Shown: positions 19,890-28,242 of the stretch, piece by piece
How the letters are laid out: every line of letters begins with the position of its first letter
Numbering within the stretch: position 1 is the stretch's first letter
Source of the DNA: an archaeon
GTDB lineage: Archaea > Nanobdellota > Nanobdellia > SCGC-AAA011-G17 > GW2011-AR20
Length of the DNA: 39,857 nt
Assembly (NCBI GenBank): GCA_002687185.1
Contig: NYZO01000070.1
Location: 1 to 39,857, forward strand
Reading direction: 5' to 3'
Program-made: the position numbers and the translations under genes
Notes under the pieces: generated by a model
What the model saw: only the letters and a program-made list of their open reading frames with translations
What the model was told of the DNA's origin: nothing
The model's database searches: none

Positions 19890-20006
19890 ATGGACATAAC
19901 AACAGAAAAGATAACTAAAATTGAGAAGATCAAGTACGACGGTTATTTGTATAATTTAACGACTGAGACTGGCAACGTATTTGCCAACGGAATACTAGTT
20001 AAGAAC
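19890..20006 (+). mobile_element. Split-intein C-fragment (Int-C, 39 aa)
   Basis: [39 protein letters not shown] followed by Ser+1: blocks F and G with terminal Asn; the penultimate residue is Lys instead of His. Confidence 0.88.
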
Positions 20007-21260
20007 TCCGGCGGTTTGGGGACTCCTGCTTATGAGCGGTTAATTCCTGGCTTGGTTCACAAGGCTAATGGTGGTGTTTTGCACATTGACGAGATTGCAA
20101 GTCTTCCACTGGTTACTCAACAGAAACTACTTACAGTTTTACAAGAAAAAAAGTTTAGTATAACAGGACAACACGAACAGTCTTCTGGCGCGTCTGTTGT
20201 GTCCACTCCTGCCCCTGCAGATTTCGTATTGGTTGCGTCTGGCAATTTGGACACTATTAAGCATATGCACCCTGCTTTGCGATCTCGTATCCGCGGTTAT
20301 GGGTATGAGGTTTACATGGACGAGGTCATGGACGACACTCCAAAGAATCGGATTCTGCTGGCGCAATTTATTGCTCAAGAGGTTGAAAAGGATAAGAAGA
20401 TTCCGCATTTCAGCCGTGCTGCAGCAGAATCTATTGTAACTGAATCTAAAAAGTTAGGCGGCCGAGCTGGTAAATTGACACTTCGTTTCCGCGAATTGGG
20501 CGGCTTGATCCGCGCTGCGGGCGACGTTGCAAAAGAGCGTGGTCATAAATTGGTAACTCCAGCTGACGTTATTGCTGGTAAAGAATCCGCACGTAATCTA
20601 GAGGACCAGATTGCGGATAAATTTATTGAGCAGAAGAAAGAGTACGACGTTATTTTGACTAAGGGCACTCGCATTGGCCGTGTTAATGGGTTGGCTGTTC
20701 TCGGGGATGTATCACATCACTCCGGTATTGTTTTGCCAATCGAATCTGAGGTAACCCCTGGCGGAAAGAAGGCTGAGTTCGTAGCGACCGGTAAATTGGG
20801 AAAAATCGCTAAAGAAGCTGTCCAGAATGTATCAGCTATCATCATGAAATATTTTGGTACTGACATTAAAGGTAAGTATGATATTTACACTCAGTTTTTA
20901 CAGACTGCATCTACTGGCGTTGAAGGGGATTCAGCGTCCATTGCTGTTGCAACGTCTATTATTTCGGCATTGAACCAGGTTCCTGTAAAACAGAGCGTTG
21001 CAATGACTGGTTCATTGTCTGTCCGCGGCGAGATTTTAGCTGTGGGTGGTATTTCTGCCAAGATTGAAGCAGCGATTGAGGCTGGTGTTAAAACTATTAT
21101 CATCCCGTCCGTAAACAAAAAAGACATTTTCATTGAAGCGGCCAAGCTCAAAGGTATCAAGATATTTTATGTATCTCGCATTGAAGAGGTTTTAGAACAC
21201 GCGCTTGATTGGAATAAAGAGAACGCATCTATTTTAAAGAAGCTAAAGAATAATAAATAG
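19890..21260 (+). CDS. lonB: Split C-intein fused to LonB protease C-terminal half
   Basis: Residues 1-39 are the C-intein (ending [25 protein letters not shown]). Then [12 protein letters not shown], Walker [10 protein letters not shown], Lon protease GVEGDSAS with downstream catalytic-Lys region [18 protein letters not shown]-like CCTATAAAAACC at about 19856-19867 suggests its own leaderless transcript. Confidence 0.92.
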   Translation: MDITTEKITKIEKIKYDGYLYNLTTETGNVFANGILVKNSGGLGTPAYERLIPGLVHKANGGVLHIDEIASLPLVTQQKLLTVLQEKKFSITGQHEQSSGASVVSTPAPADFVLVASGNLDTIKHMHPALRSRIRGYGYEVYMDEVMDDTPKNRILLAQFIAQEVEKDKKIPHFSRAAAESIVTESKKLGGRAGKLTLRFRELGGLIRAAGDVAKERGHKLVTPADVIAGKESARNLEDQIADKFIEQKKEYDVILTKGTRIGRVNGLAVLGDVSHHSGIVLPIESEVTPGGKKAEFVATGKLGKIAKEAVQNVSAIIMKYFGTDIKGKYDIYTQFLQTASTGVEGDSASIAVATSIISALNQVPVKQSVAMTGSLSVRGEILAVGGISAKIEAAIEAGVKTIIIPSVNKKDIFIEAAKLKGIKIFYVSRIEEVLEHALDWNKENASILKKLKNNK

Positions 21261-21261
21261 T

Positions 21262-22104
21262 ATGCATAAGAGACTTTCTTACCCAGATAAGAAAAATTTA
21301 GCAACAACAATTGGTGATAGTGTTGAGTCTATAGTTTCTAGTTGGGGTTTTTTTGAACCAAACAGTGACGATCCCACTGATCTTATGAACAGTTGGTACC
21401 AAATAAAGGGTTGGTTACATGTAAAAAATATGTTATTAAAAACTCGTCATTACGTTCATCAGGGCATCATTGAGCGGTCAGTATCTATAAAGGACACCAC
21501 GTTCGATTCTATCCAAGACAATCTTCAGGCAGGTTGGCAGATTGCTTATTTTGATACTATCGAGAATGGCTTTGTGCAGCGGGTGCAATACGATCAAGGT
21601 CCATGGAAGAACTTCTTCAATCAATATTGGCTTCCTTTAAAGCAGTCAGACACATCTACAGGAATTCGCTCGTTCGTTTGGAATGATGTTAGTCGTTTTG
21701 ATGGCTCTTCTGTTGACGCAAGAATATTTGAAATCGGTAACAACGTAGAATTAATACTAAGAAGGCACGGTACTCGCGTCCCATCCCAAGATATTTTAGA
21801 TAAGTACGGTGCTAGTTGGCAACCGGTATCATTTACTCATACAATTCACGACCTAACGTTTGAGCGAGTTATTGATATCGAATTAAACACTCGAAGAATC
21901 GTTCTTAAAGGTGAAGAAGTATATGAAGACGAAAGTTGTGACGGCTTTAATCATCAATTATGCACTTATAAATCAGGCTCTTGGGAATCTATGATTGAAC
22001 GTTTAGTACCTACTGATTTACATCCTTTAGAAGGCGCTTTAGTATACATAGATGAAAAACTATTACCTCAAGACGAGCACAATATTTATTTCATTATTGA
22101 TTAA
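21262..22104 (+). CDS. Hypothetical protein
   Basis: 280-aa ORF starting one base after the lonB-C stop; likely co-transcribed. Confidence 0.6.
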   Translation: MHKRLSYPDKKNLATTIGDSVESIVSSWGFFEPNSDDPTDLMNSWYQIKGWLHVKNMLLKTRHYVHQGIIERSVSIKDTTFDSIQDNLQAGWQIAYFDTIENGFVQRVQYDQGPWKNFFNQYWLPLKQSDTSTGIRSFVWNDVSRFDGSSVDARIFEIGNNVELILRRHGTRVPSQDILDKYGASWQPVSFTHTIHDLTFERVIDIELNTRRIVLKGEEVYEDESCDGFNHQLCTYKSGSWESMIERLVPTDLHPLEGALVYIDEKLLPQDEHNIYFIID

Positions 22105-22195
22105 ATTATTTGACTCTATGGTTAAGTCACGGGTAACTAAATCTTTATATACACATTTTTCAATGTTTGTTCGTATTGATGGAGGTTTATTAAAA

Positions 22196-22690
22196 ATGCA
22201 AATCACAGGTTTTGGTTATACAAAATTATTCGCTGAAAAGAAGGGTTCATTAGAAAAGGGGATTGAGAAGATCGATCGTCCAATGAAGATCAATAATTTA
22301 GAAGAGGTTGAGGGCCAAGCCGGCAAAGATCGTAAATTTGTTCGTGTATCTTTTAGTTACGGTTTAGAGTACGCACCAAATATTGCAACTGTTACGATTG
22401 AGGGTTTCATTGTCATTACTGAAGAGACTAAACTCATCGACGATGTATTAAAGGCTTGGAAAGAGACCGGCGTTGTTGACACAAGTGTTGAAGTTATGAA
22501 TGCTTTGCTTACAGCCATCCAAATTCGCGCTGGTGTTAAGGCTTTAGAATTGACTGACCAAGTCCATGTTCCGCCTCACATTCCAATTCCAGTTTCCAAA
22601 TTGGTTAAAAAGGACGGCACGACTGAAGAACTAAAAGGTTCATCAATTAAACCATCTTCAAAAAACCCTGACAGCTCAAAAGCGAGTTAA
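22196..22690 (+). CDS. Conserved-looking archaeal hypothetical protein (start trimmed from the ORF track)
   Basis: ATG at 22196 is preceded by GGAGGT (22181-22186). MQITGFGYTKLFAEKKGSLEKGIEKIDRPMKINNLEEVEG... The track start at 22052 overlaps the previous gene. Confidence 0.65.
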   Translation: MQITGFGYTKLFAEKKGSLEKGIEKIDRPMKINNLEEVEGQAGKDRKFVRVSFSYGLEYAPNIATVTIEGFIVITEETKLIDDVLKAWKETGVVDTSVEVMNALLTAIQIRAGVKALELTDQVHVPPHIPIPVSKLVKKDGTTEELKGSSIKPSSKNPDSSKAS

Positions 22691-22949
22691 AAGTCAGATA
22701 ACTGTTTCATTTCTTTCTCTTTTTTAATTGCTTCTTCGTATGAGCATTTTTGTTTTTTCACGATTTTTAGAACTCGTAAATTTTTTTCCATTCAGCACCT
22801 CTTAACGTTAATGTATTCACGAATTGTTTATATGCATTGAGTTTGAATTGAATAGATGTTCCTAAATATACTTTGAAAAATAATCTTTAAATTATACTAA
22901 TCTTTCTAAAACAGTCATATTTTTTAGTGCATGTAGTTTATGACAAACT

Positions 22950-23495
22950 ATGTACACAAAAGTAAAACAAATCAAAGGTATCGAATATCTATATTTAGTA
23001 AAGCAAACTTATGATAAGCGTCATAAGAAAACACGTCAGAAAACTGTGAAATATTTAGGCCGTATTGTGTCATTATCTAAAAAACGTGAAATCGATTTGA
23101 ACAGACATATTCCTTCAATCAAATCTTTCATTGAATCAAATAGTTTGCAAACTATTTTCCAGAAGCTAATCCAATATGAGTTATTCAATCATGGTTTTAG
23201 ATTGGATAACAAATTAGGTGAATTAAAAGATAATCATTATAGGATTACACCAAGGTGTAGAATGTTCAAACAAATAAATTCAGGTGCAAAAGTCTGTTTT
23301 GAGATTAACCAAGGTTTCTTGACAGGACATTCTATAGACCGGTTATGCGAGCCATTACCTGTACTAGAAAGCGATCTTGCGTGTGGTGAGTTCCTTGCAA
23401 AACGGTATGGTGCAGAAGGCTTAGATATATCTCCAGAATTGTTTATTTTGCTCTTCAAACGAGTATTAAAGCAAGGATTGCTAAAAACTGGTTGA
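22950..23495 (+). CDS. Hypothetical protein with transposase-like N-terminal motif
   Basis: 181 aa; IEYLYLVKQTYDKRHKKTRQKTVKYLGR resembles N-termini of some DDE transposases, but no catalytic domain is visible. Confidence 0.4.
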   Translation: MYTKVKQIKGIEYLYLVKQTYDKRHKKTRQKTVKYLGRIVSLSKKREIDLNRHIPSIKSFIESNSLQTIFQKLIQYELFNHGFRLDNKLGELKDNHYRITPRCRMFKQINSGAKVCFEINQGFLTGHSIDRLCEPLPVLESDLACGEFLAKRYGAEGLDISPELFILLFKRVLKQGLLKTG

Positions 23496-23711
23496 TTATA
23501 CCTCTATTTTAAACGCATTAATTGATCCCCAAGGACAGTGTCTAATACTATTTGCGGTTAAAACTCATGGTGCCTAACACTGTATTACTACATCTAAAAC
23601 TGGATCAAAAAACATTGTAAATCAATCTATATTATTACTAGATTATAACAAATGGACAAACACTACGGAAATCCTTGAATATAATTAGTATTGATCTCTA
23701 TATTCACGGTC

Positions 23712-23770
23712 CGGACACGGACAACCCGCGGACACACGGACAGAGGGCGGACAAAGGACGGACACGGACA
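23712..23770. repeat. Cluster of seven CGGACA motifs upstream of the 23811 gene
   Basis: CGGACA at 23712, 23718, 23729, 23737, 23748, 23759 and 23765 (spacings 6, 11, 8, 11, 11, 6), immediately upstream of TATA-like CTATAAATTTAAAA. Confidence 0.85.
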
Positions 23771-23810
23771 ATCTATAAATTTAAAAAGATCAAGATATTA
23801 GACTCTAAAG

Positions 23811-24467
23811 ATGGACTTAGATTACATTAATTTAAATAAAAGGCTTAAAAAGGCGTTTTATAGGGTGAAAAAAGACATTTCAGACATAAAAATTGAAAAT
23901 GAACAGTTAAAAGCCAAGGTTAAGCATTTCGTAAGTGATTCAGAAACCAACCGCGTTTTAAAGGATGTCTTGAACAGTAATAAAGACAATAGCGACAATA
24001 AAGACTTTAAAGAATCTTCCACTGGAAATCAAGGGGTCGGACACACGGACAACAACCTGCGGACAACCCACGGACAGACTGCGGACAATCCACGGACAGA
24101 CATTAAGCAAAATTGGGTTTTAGACACTAATAAAGACATAAATATCCTCAAAAAAGAGATAACAAATCGGTTTAAACGTTTATCTTCTCAACAATTTAAA
24201 GTTTTTAATACAATTTACACTCTAGAAGAAGAGTTAAATCAAGCTATAACCTACAAAGATCTTGCAATCAAGCTTAAACTCTCACAAAGTGCTATTAGGG
24301 GGCATATTACTGAGTTATTACTCAAAAGAATACCTCTCACAAAAGAGAAATCAGGTAATAACATCATTTATATCTCTATTCCGAGGGACTTTAGAAGTCT
24401 CACTTTATTCGAAAAACTCCTAAAACTACATGATTTTGATCCTTCACAAAAAACATTGTTTGAATAG
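23811..24467 (+). CDS. Coiled-coil plus winged-HTH putative DNA-binding protein
   Basis: 218 aa; N-terminal coiled coil (LNKRLKKAFYRVKKDISDIKIENEQLKAKV), C-terminal HTH (LAIKLKLSQSAIRGHITELLLKRI). Confidence 0.7.
   Translation: MDLDYINLNKRLKKAFYRVKKDISDIKIENEQLKAKVKHFVSDSETNRVLKDVLNSNKDNSDNKDFKESSTGNQGVGHTDNNLRTTHGQTADNPRTDIKQNWVLDTNKDINILKKEITNRFKRLSSQQFKVFNTIYTLEEELNQAITYKDLAIKLKLSQSAIRGHITELLLKRIPLTKEKSGNNIIYISIPRDFRSLTLFEKLLKLHDFDPSQKTLFE
24038..24098. repeat. Second CGGACA cluster (six copies) inside the 23811 coding region
   Basis: CGGACA at 24038, 24046, 24060, 24071, 24082 and 24093; the last four are exactly 11 bp apart. Encodes the polar linker GHTDNNLRTTHGQTADNPRTD. Confidence 0.85.
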
Positions 24468-24649
24468 AGCTTATTTTAATTCTCACTTCTCTTATTTTTC
24501 CTCAAAACGATCTTATTTTATTCCCTCTTTACACAAATCATTATTTAAGTATAACAAATAAACATATCTCACTTTCTTACAGATTCTAATTTTCTCTAGT
24601 AATATTATATTTCAAGACCGTTCTGTAGCGTTTTTATGAACGCACAAAA

Positions 24650-24673
24650 CGTTTTCAAAACGTTTTGAAAACG
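24650..24673. promoter_or_regulatory. Perfect 24-bp palindrome upstream of the 24746 gene (candidate operator)
   Basis: CGTTTTCAAAACGTTTTGAAAACG is identical to its reverse complement. TATA-like ATTTAAATAG near 24714-24723 lies downstream of it. Confidence 0.55.
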
Positions 24674-24745
24674 ATAAAAACCCTCTAAATTTATTCAAAC
24701 ATCTCTAACAAACATTTAAATAGAAGGAAAGGCCTCGAATGTGCT

Positions 24746-25369
24746 ATGGGTCTTTTTAGAAAAAAGGAGTTTATCCAAAAACAAGAGTTTAATCTTTTAC
24801 ATGAGCGCTTACATGGCGCATTTTCTAAAGTTAGGATGGATTTTACTGAAGTTCTGAAACAGATGACTACTTTTAAAAAAAACAATCAAAATCTTTCTCA
24901 TGAATCCACGATTCTAGGTGCCAGAATATCAGCATTAGAAGGGAAAATTGACTTTTTACAAAAAACGTTTTTAAATTTCCAAAATAGCACTTCTATCCCG
25001 AAATTAGAATCAGCTGAACAAATAGCACACGAAGAGGAGGGTCCTGAAATCGATTATTTTCAACAATTAACACAGACTCAATTAGCAATTATGGGTACTC
25101 TCCTAAAATTAATTATGATCTCAAAGAAAAAGTGGATTTCTGTTAAAAGTATAGCTAACGAATATTACCCGAACAATGATTATCGTAATGTGAAAGGCAT
25201 TTTGTCTCAATATACGGGAATATTATTAGAATTTAATCTTATTAAGAAAAAAACTATTGGTTTATTAATGTATACGGCTCTAACTCAAACTGGGGAGAAA
25301 TTTTGCAAAGAGAACTCAGAGAAACTTTTATCATTGGTTAAAGACCTCAAATCTCATCAAGTGGATTAG
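24746..25369 (+). CDS. Coiled-coil plus winged-HTH-like protein
   Basis: 207 aa; N-terminal RKKEFIQKQEFNLLHERLHGAFSKVRMDFTEVLKQM resembles the layout of the 23811 product; C-terminal wHTH-like region. Confidence 0.6.
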   Translation: MGLFRKKEFIQKQEFNLLHERLHGAFSKVRMDFTEVLKQMTTFKKNNQNLSHESTILGARISALEGKIDFLQKTFLNFQNSTSIPKLESAEQIAHEEEGPEIDYFQQLTQTQLAIMGTLLKLIMISKKKWISVKSIANEYYPNNDYRNVKGILSQYTGILLEFNLIKKKTIGLLMYTALTQTGEKFCKENSEKLLSLVKDLKSHQVD

Positions 25370-26150
25370 GTAGCGATTTTAGCCGTTCTACTGACACATG
25401 TGTATAAATTTGTGTAGTTTGTAGGTTTTCATGTCCTAGTAGTTCTTGGATAAATCGTATATCTACTCCTTTATTGAGCAGACTTGTTGCAAAACTATGT
25501 CTTAGTACGTGCGGTGTTACTTTCTTTTGAATATCTGCTTTTTTTCCTAGTTTACTTATCATCTTTTGCACCATTTTCACACTTAGATGCCCTTCAAGCC
25601 CTAAAAAAACGTATCCTGTATTTCTATTTCCTAAATATTGTTTTATTTCTTCGAGAAGTCGTTCTGATACTATCGTCATACGTTCTTTATCTCCTTTCCC
25701 GTCTATTATTTTGATAGTTTTTTCATTAAAGTTTATGTTTTCTATGTTTAAGGTAACGCACTCAGAAACGCGTAGACCGGACGAATACATAAGTTTAACG
25801 ATTAATTGGTGTTTGGTATTTTTTGTTGAATCAATTAGTTTTTTCACTTCTATATCTGTTAAGTATACTGGTATTTTCTTCGGTATTTTTAGTGTTTGAA
25901 TGTGTGGGATTGGCTTTTGTAGTACGTGTTTGAAATAGAATCTGATTGCGGATAGTGCTAAGTTAATACTTTTAGGTTTATGTTGTTTATCATGTAGGTG
26001 TGCAATGAATTGTTTTATGTCTTGTTCTTTTACTCGCTTAAGTGATTTATTTATGTGTGATTGAAATTGGTTGAGGTGGTGGAGATATGCATCGACTGTT
26101 TGTTTACTGTAGCCTTTAATTTTTAGTTCTGTTTCTACGTCTTTAAGCAT
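25347..26150 (-). CDS. xerA: Tyrosine recombinase/integrase (XerA/XerC-like)
   Basis: 267 aa; SSGLRVSEC, HVLRHSFATSLLNKG, LLGHENLQTTQIYTHVS (R, HxxR, H, Y catalytic residues). Confidence 0.9.
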   Translation of the reverse strand: MLKDVETELKIKGYSKQTVDAYLHHLNQFQSHINKSLKRVKEQDIKQFIAHLHDKQHKPKSINLALSAIRFYFKHVLQKPIPHIQTLKIPKKIPVYLTDIEVKKLIDSTKNTKHQLIVKLMYSSGLRVSECVTLNIENINFNEKTIKIIDGKGDKERMTIVSERLLEEIKQYLGNRNTGYVFLGLEGHLSVKMVQKMISKLGKKADIQKKVTPHVLRHSFATSLLNKGVDIRFIQELLGHENLQTTQIYTHVSVERLKSLPNPLDEI

Positions 26151-26218
26151 ATTATGGCTGTTGGCAAGGTTATCTATAAGGTTTTCTTAAGGGTTTGATT
26201 AAATATTTTAATTAACTA

Positions 26219-26830
26219 TCATAATTCGTGTTGGAAGTAATGTTCCAGTGGCATTTCTATCTTTATTTTTTCTTCTGCAAGGATTTCTGTAATTCTCCTT
26301 GGGATTGTGGTGATGCCTATTGCCTCATATTGATTTTGGATGAGCTGTATTCTTTCTGTTTCGGGTCTTATCCATCTAAGCATATCATTATATGTTTGTA
26401 TTCCAGCTTCTAATGCTTCATTTTTTTCTGATCGAATTGTGAAGATATCTGCATCATCCTCAATCTCGATTGCTTTTATGGTTTCGGAGTGGTGTGCTTG
26501 TACTAATGCACTTTCGATGGCCCCTACCACATAAAATGGGTCATCGTTTTCTTGTAGGTATCGTTCTATTTTCCCGAATAAATGCTTCCTTGGGTTTATT
26601 AATCTTTGAAAGTATTCTGTGAAAATTGTTCTATTTTGATCCCTCACAACTATTGTGGGTTTGATCTCGAGTCCTTGTTTGTAACGGTGGAATACGTCTT
26701 CTAATACTTCTGACCTTACTTCATTATATCTCATATTTACTTTTTGTGTATTTCTCTCTCTGGGGTATATATCTCGATGTTTTGCCTTAACTACTAGTAC
26801 TTCTTCCTTTCTAATTGTGTGTCCTTTCAT
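26219..26830 (-). CDS. Hypothetical protein
   Basis: 203-aa ORF; no family recognised. Confidence 0.5.
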   Translation of the reverse strand: MKGHTIRKEEVLVVKAKHRDIYPRERNTQKVNMRYNEVRSEVLEDVFHRYKQGLEIKPTIVVRDQNRTIFTEYFQRLINPRKHLFGKIERYLQENDDPFYVVGAIESALVQAHHSETIKAIEIEDDADIFTIRSEKNEALEAGIQTYNDMLRWIRPETERIQLIQNQYEAIGITTIPRRITEILAEEKIKIEMPLEHYFQHEL

Positions 26831-27105
26831 TCTATTTTTGATTTATTATGTCGGTTTTTAATGGTTTCCAAAGGTATACTTAATGTAGATTAAGCGAACT
26901 TTTCTCTGTAAGTGCTAAACTCTGGCGCTCTAGGGTGGTTTCTCTTTATTTTTTTGGTTGTTTTCTGTTGCTTTTCCTTTGTCTTTTCTGGCCTTCTCTC
27001 CTTCGTGCGTCTCTGATTAAAACTTCATGTCTTTTCTAAGATTATTTGATCTCTTCCTGTCTGTAGGATGTTTTAATTTATGCTTAAATATTTCAATCCT
27101 AACTT

Positions 27106-27708
27106 ATGTGCAAATATTTATATAATGGTGGAACTTATTTATTGCACATGCTACAAAAATACAGCAGATATAAACTCTTAGAAATTTTTTTCAAATTTCC
27201 GACGAAAGTATTCCATATTAGAGAACTTTCAAGGATGATAGATTTAGCTCAACCTTCAGTTAAAAATCATCTAATTGAACTAATGAAAGAAAAGTTAATA
27301 CAAAAAACTGATGAAGGGTTATATGGTGGTTATCATGCAAATAGGGATGATGATCTTTTCAGACATCTCAAACAACAGAACACTGTCTTTACACTCCATC
27401 AATCTGGCTGTATAAATTATCTATTCGAACAGTGCATGCCCCAAGCGATCATTCTTCTCGGTTCTGCTTCAAAGGGTGAGGATACAGAAGAAAGTGACAT
27501 TGATATATTCGTTGAAGCTAAAGAAGAGGTACTTGATCTAAAAAAATACGAAAAGATTCTCAATCGGAAAATACACGTAATATGGAAAGAAAATTTCGGA
27601 AATTTAAGCGTAGAACTTAAGAACAACCTTGTCAATGGAACAATCCTACATGGGGTTATAAGGGCTTTTGAAAATGAAAAAAGAATTGATAACGGTGTCA
27701 CCAAATGA
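27106..27708 (+). CDS. Winged-HTH plus minimal nucleotidyltransferase (MNT) fusion
   Basis: N-terminal HTH (KVFHIRELSRMIDLAQPSVKNHLIELMKEKLI), then AIILLGSASKGEDTEESDIDIFVEA (GS...SDID nucleotidyltransferase motif). The true start may be the internal Met in YLLHMLQKYSRYK. Confidence 0.85.
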   Translation: MCKYLYNGGTYLLHMLQKYSRYKLLEIFFKFPTKVFHIRELSRMIDLAQPSVKNHLIELMKEKLIQKTDEGLYGGYHANRDDDLFRHLKQQNTVFTLHQSGCINYLFEQCMPQAIILLGSASKGEDTEESDIDIFVEAKEEVLDLKKYEKILNRKIHVIWKENFGNLSVELKNNLVNGTILHGVIRAFENEKRIDNGVTK

Positions 27709-28180
27709 AGCGAGAGTACGAAGTATAGTGGAGATGGTTGTGTTACGGGAAAAGAGGATACAAGTAAATGACAAAGACGAATTTACGAGTTTGAATGTAG
27801 AGGATTATTACGAAATCATAAAAGAATTAACAACTGCTATCATTAATTTAGATGGTTATAAAACACTTAGCCATAAGGCATTATTTACGTATCTTAAAGA
27901 TCATTACTTAGAATTTTCTTCTGCGGATCACATTCTTATAGATGAACTGCGAAAAACAAGAAACAAAATAGCATATGAGGGTTTTTTCATCAAATCTTGG
28001 TATCTAAGAAAGAATGATATTTACATTAAACAAATAGTTCAAAAATTACGGGCTATAATTAAGCAGAAAATGAATTCTGATCTTGACAAACGATTCAAGG
28101 AATCAAAGCACATTAGGCCAAGGCATAATTTTTCGGCAGGGGAAATGGACGAATTGGTAGAAAATGAAGTTCTTAGATAA
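27674..28180 (+). CDS. HEPN-like partner of the MNT protein
   Basis: All-helical protein overlapping the MNT gene end; LIDELRKTRNKIAYEGF resembles the HEPN RxxxxH motif with Tyr at the His position. Confidence 0.6.
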   Translation: MKKELITVSPNEARVRSIVEMVVLREKRIQVNDKDEFTSLNVEDYYEIIKELTTAIINLDGYKTLSHKALFTYLKDHYLEFSSADHILIDELRKTRNKIAYEGFFIKSWYLRKNDIYIKQIVQKLRAIIKQKMNSDLDKRFKESKHIRPRHNFSAGEMDELVENEVLR

Positions 28181-28242
28181 TGGGTTTATTGTATAATCTC
28201 TACTTAAGTTTAAACTCCACAAACCCTAATAAGTTTTCGATA

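Noticed and set aside
18302-20006. LonB interruption as a simple sequencing frameshift or pseudogene
   Set aside because: The intervening gene has its own Shine-Dalgarno and complete LAGLIDADG motifs. The C-half has its own ATG and TATA-like promoter. Spacers 18689-18822 and 19816-19889 do not read as coding, and catalytic motifs in both halves are intact.
22950-23640. Complete insertion sequence
   Set aside because: Only a transposase-like N-terminal motif is visible; no DDE catalytic domain. The ACAGTGT/ACACTGT arms near 23535 and 23577 are too short and are not terminal inverted repeats.
23712-24098. CRISPR array interpretation of the repeat clusters
   Set aside because: The repeat unit is only 6 bp with 6-14 bp spacing, part lies in coding sequence, and no cas genes are present.
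26150-26218. dif-like site next to the XerA-like gene
   Set aside because: The spacer is AT-rich with no convincing 28-bp inverted-arm site.
26840-27105. Possible structured ncRNA in the pyrimidine-rich spacer
   Set aside because: T-rich tract without a clear stem or conserved motif by eye; equally consistent with archaeal terminators.
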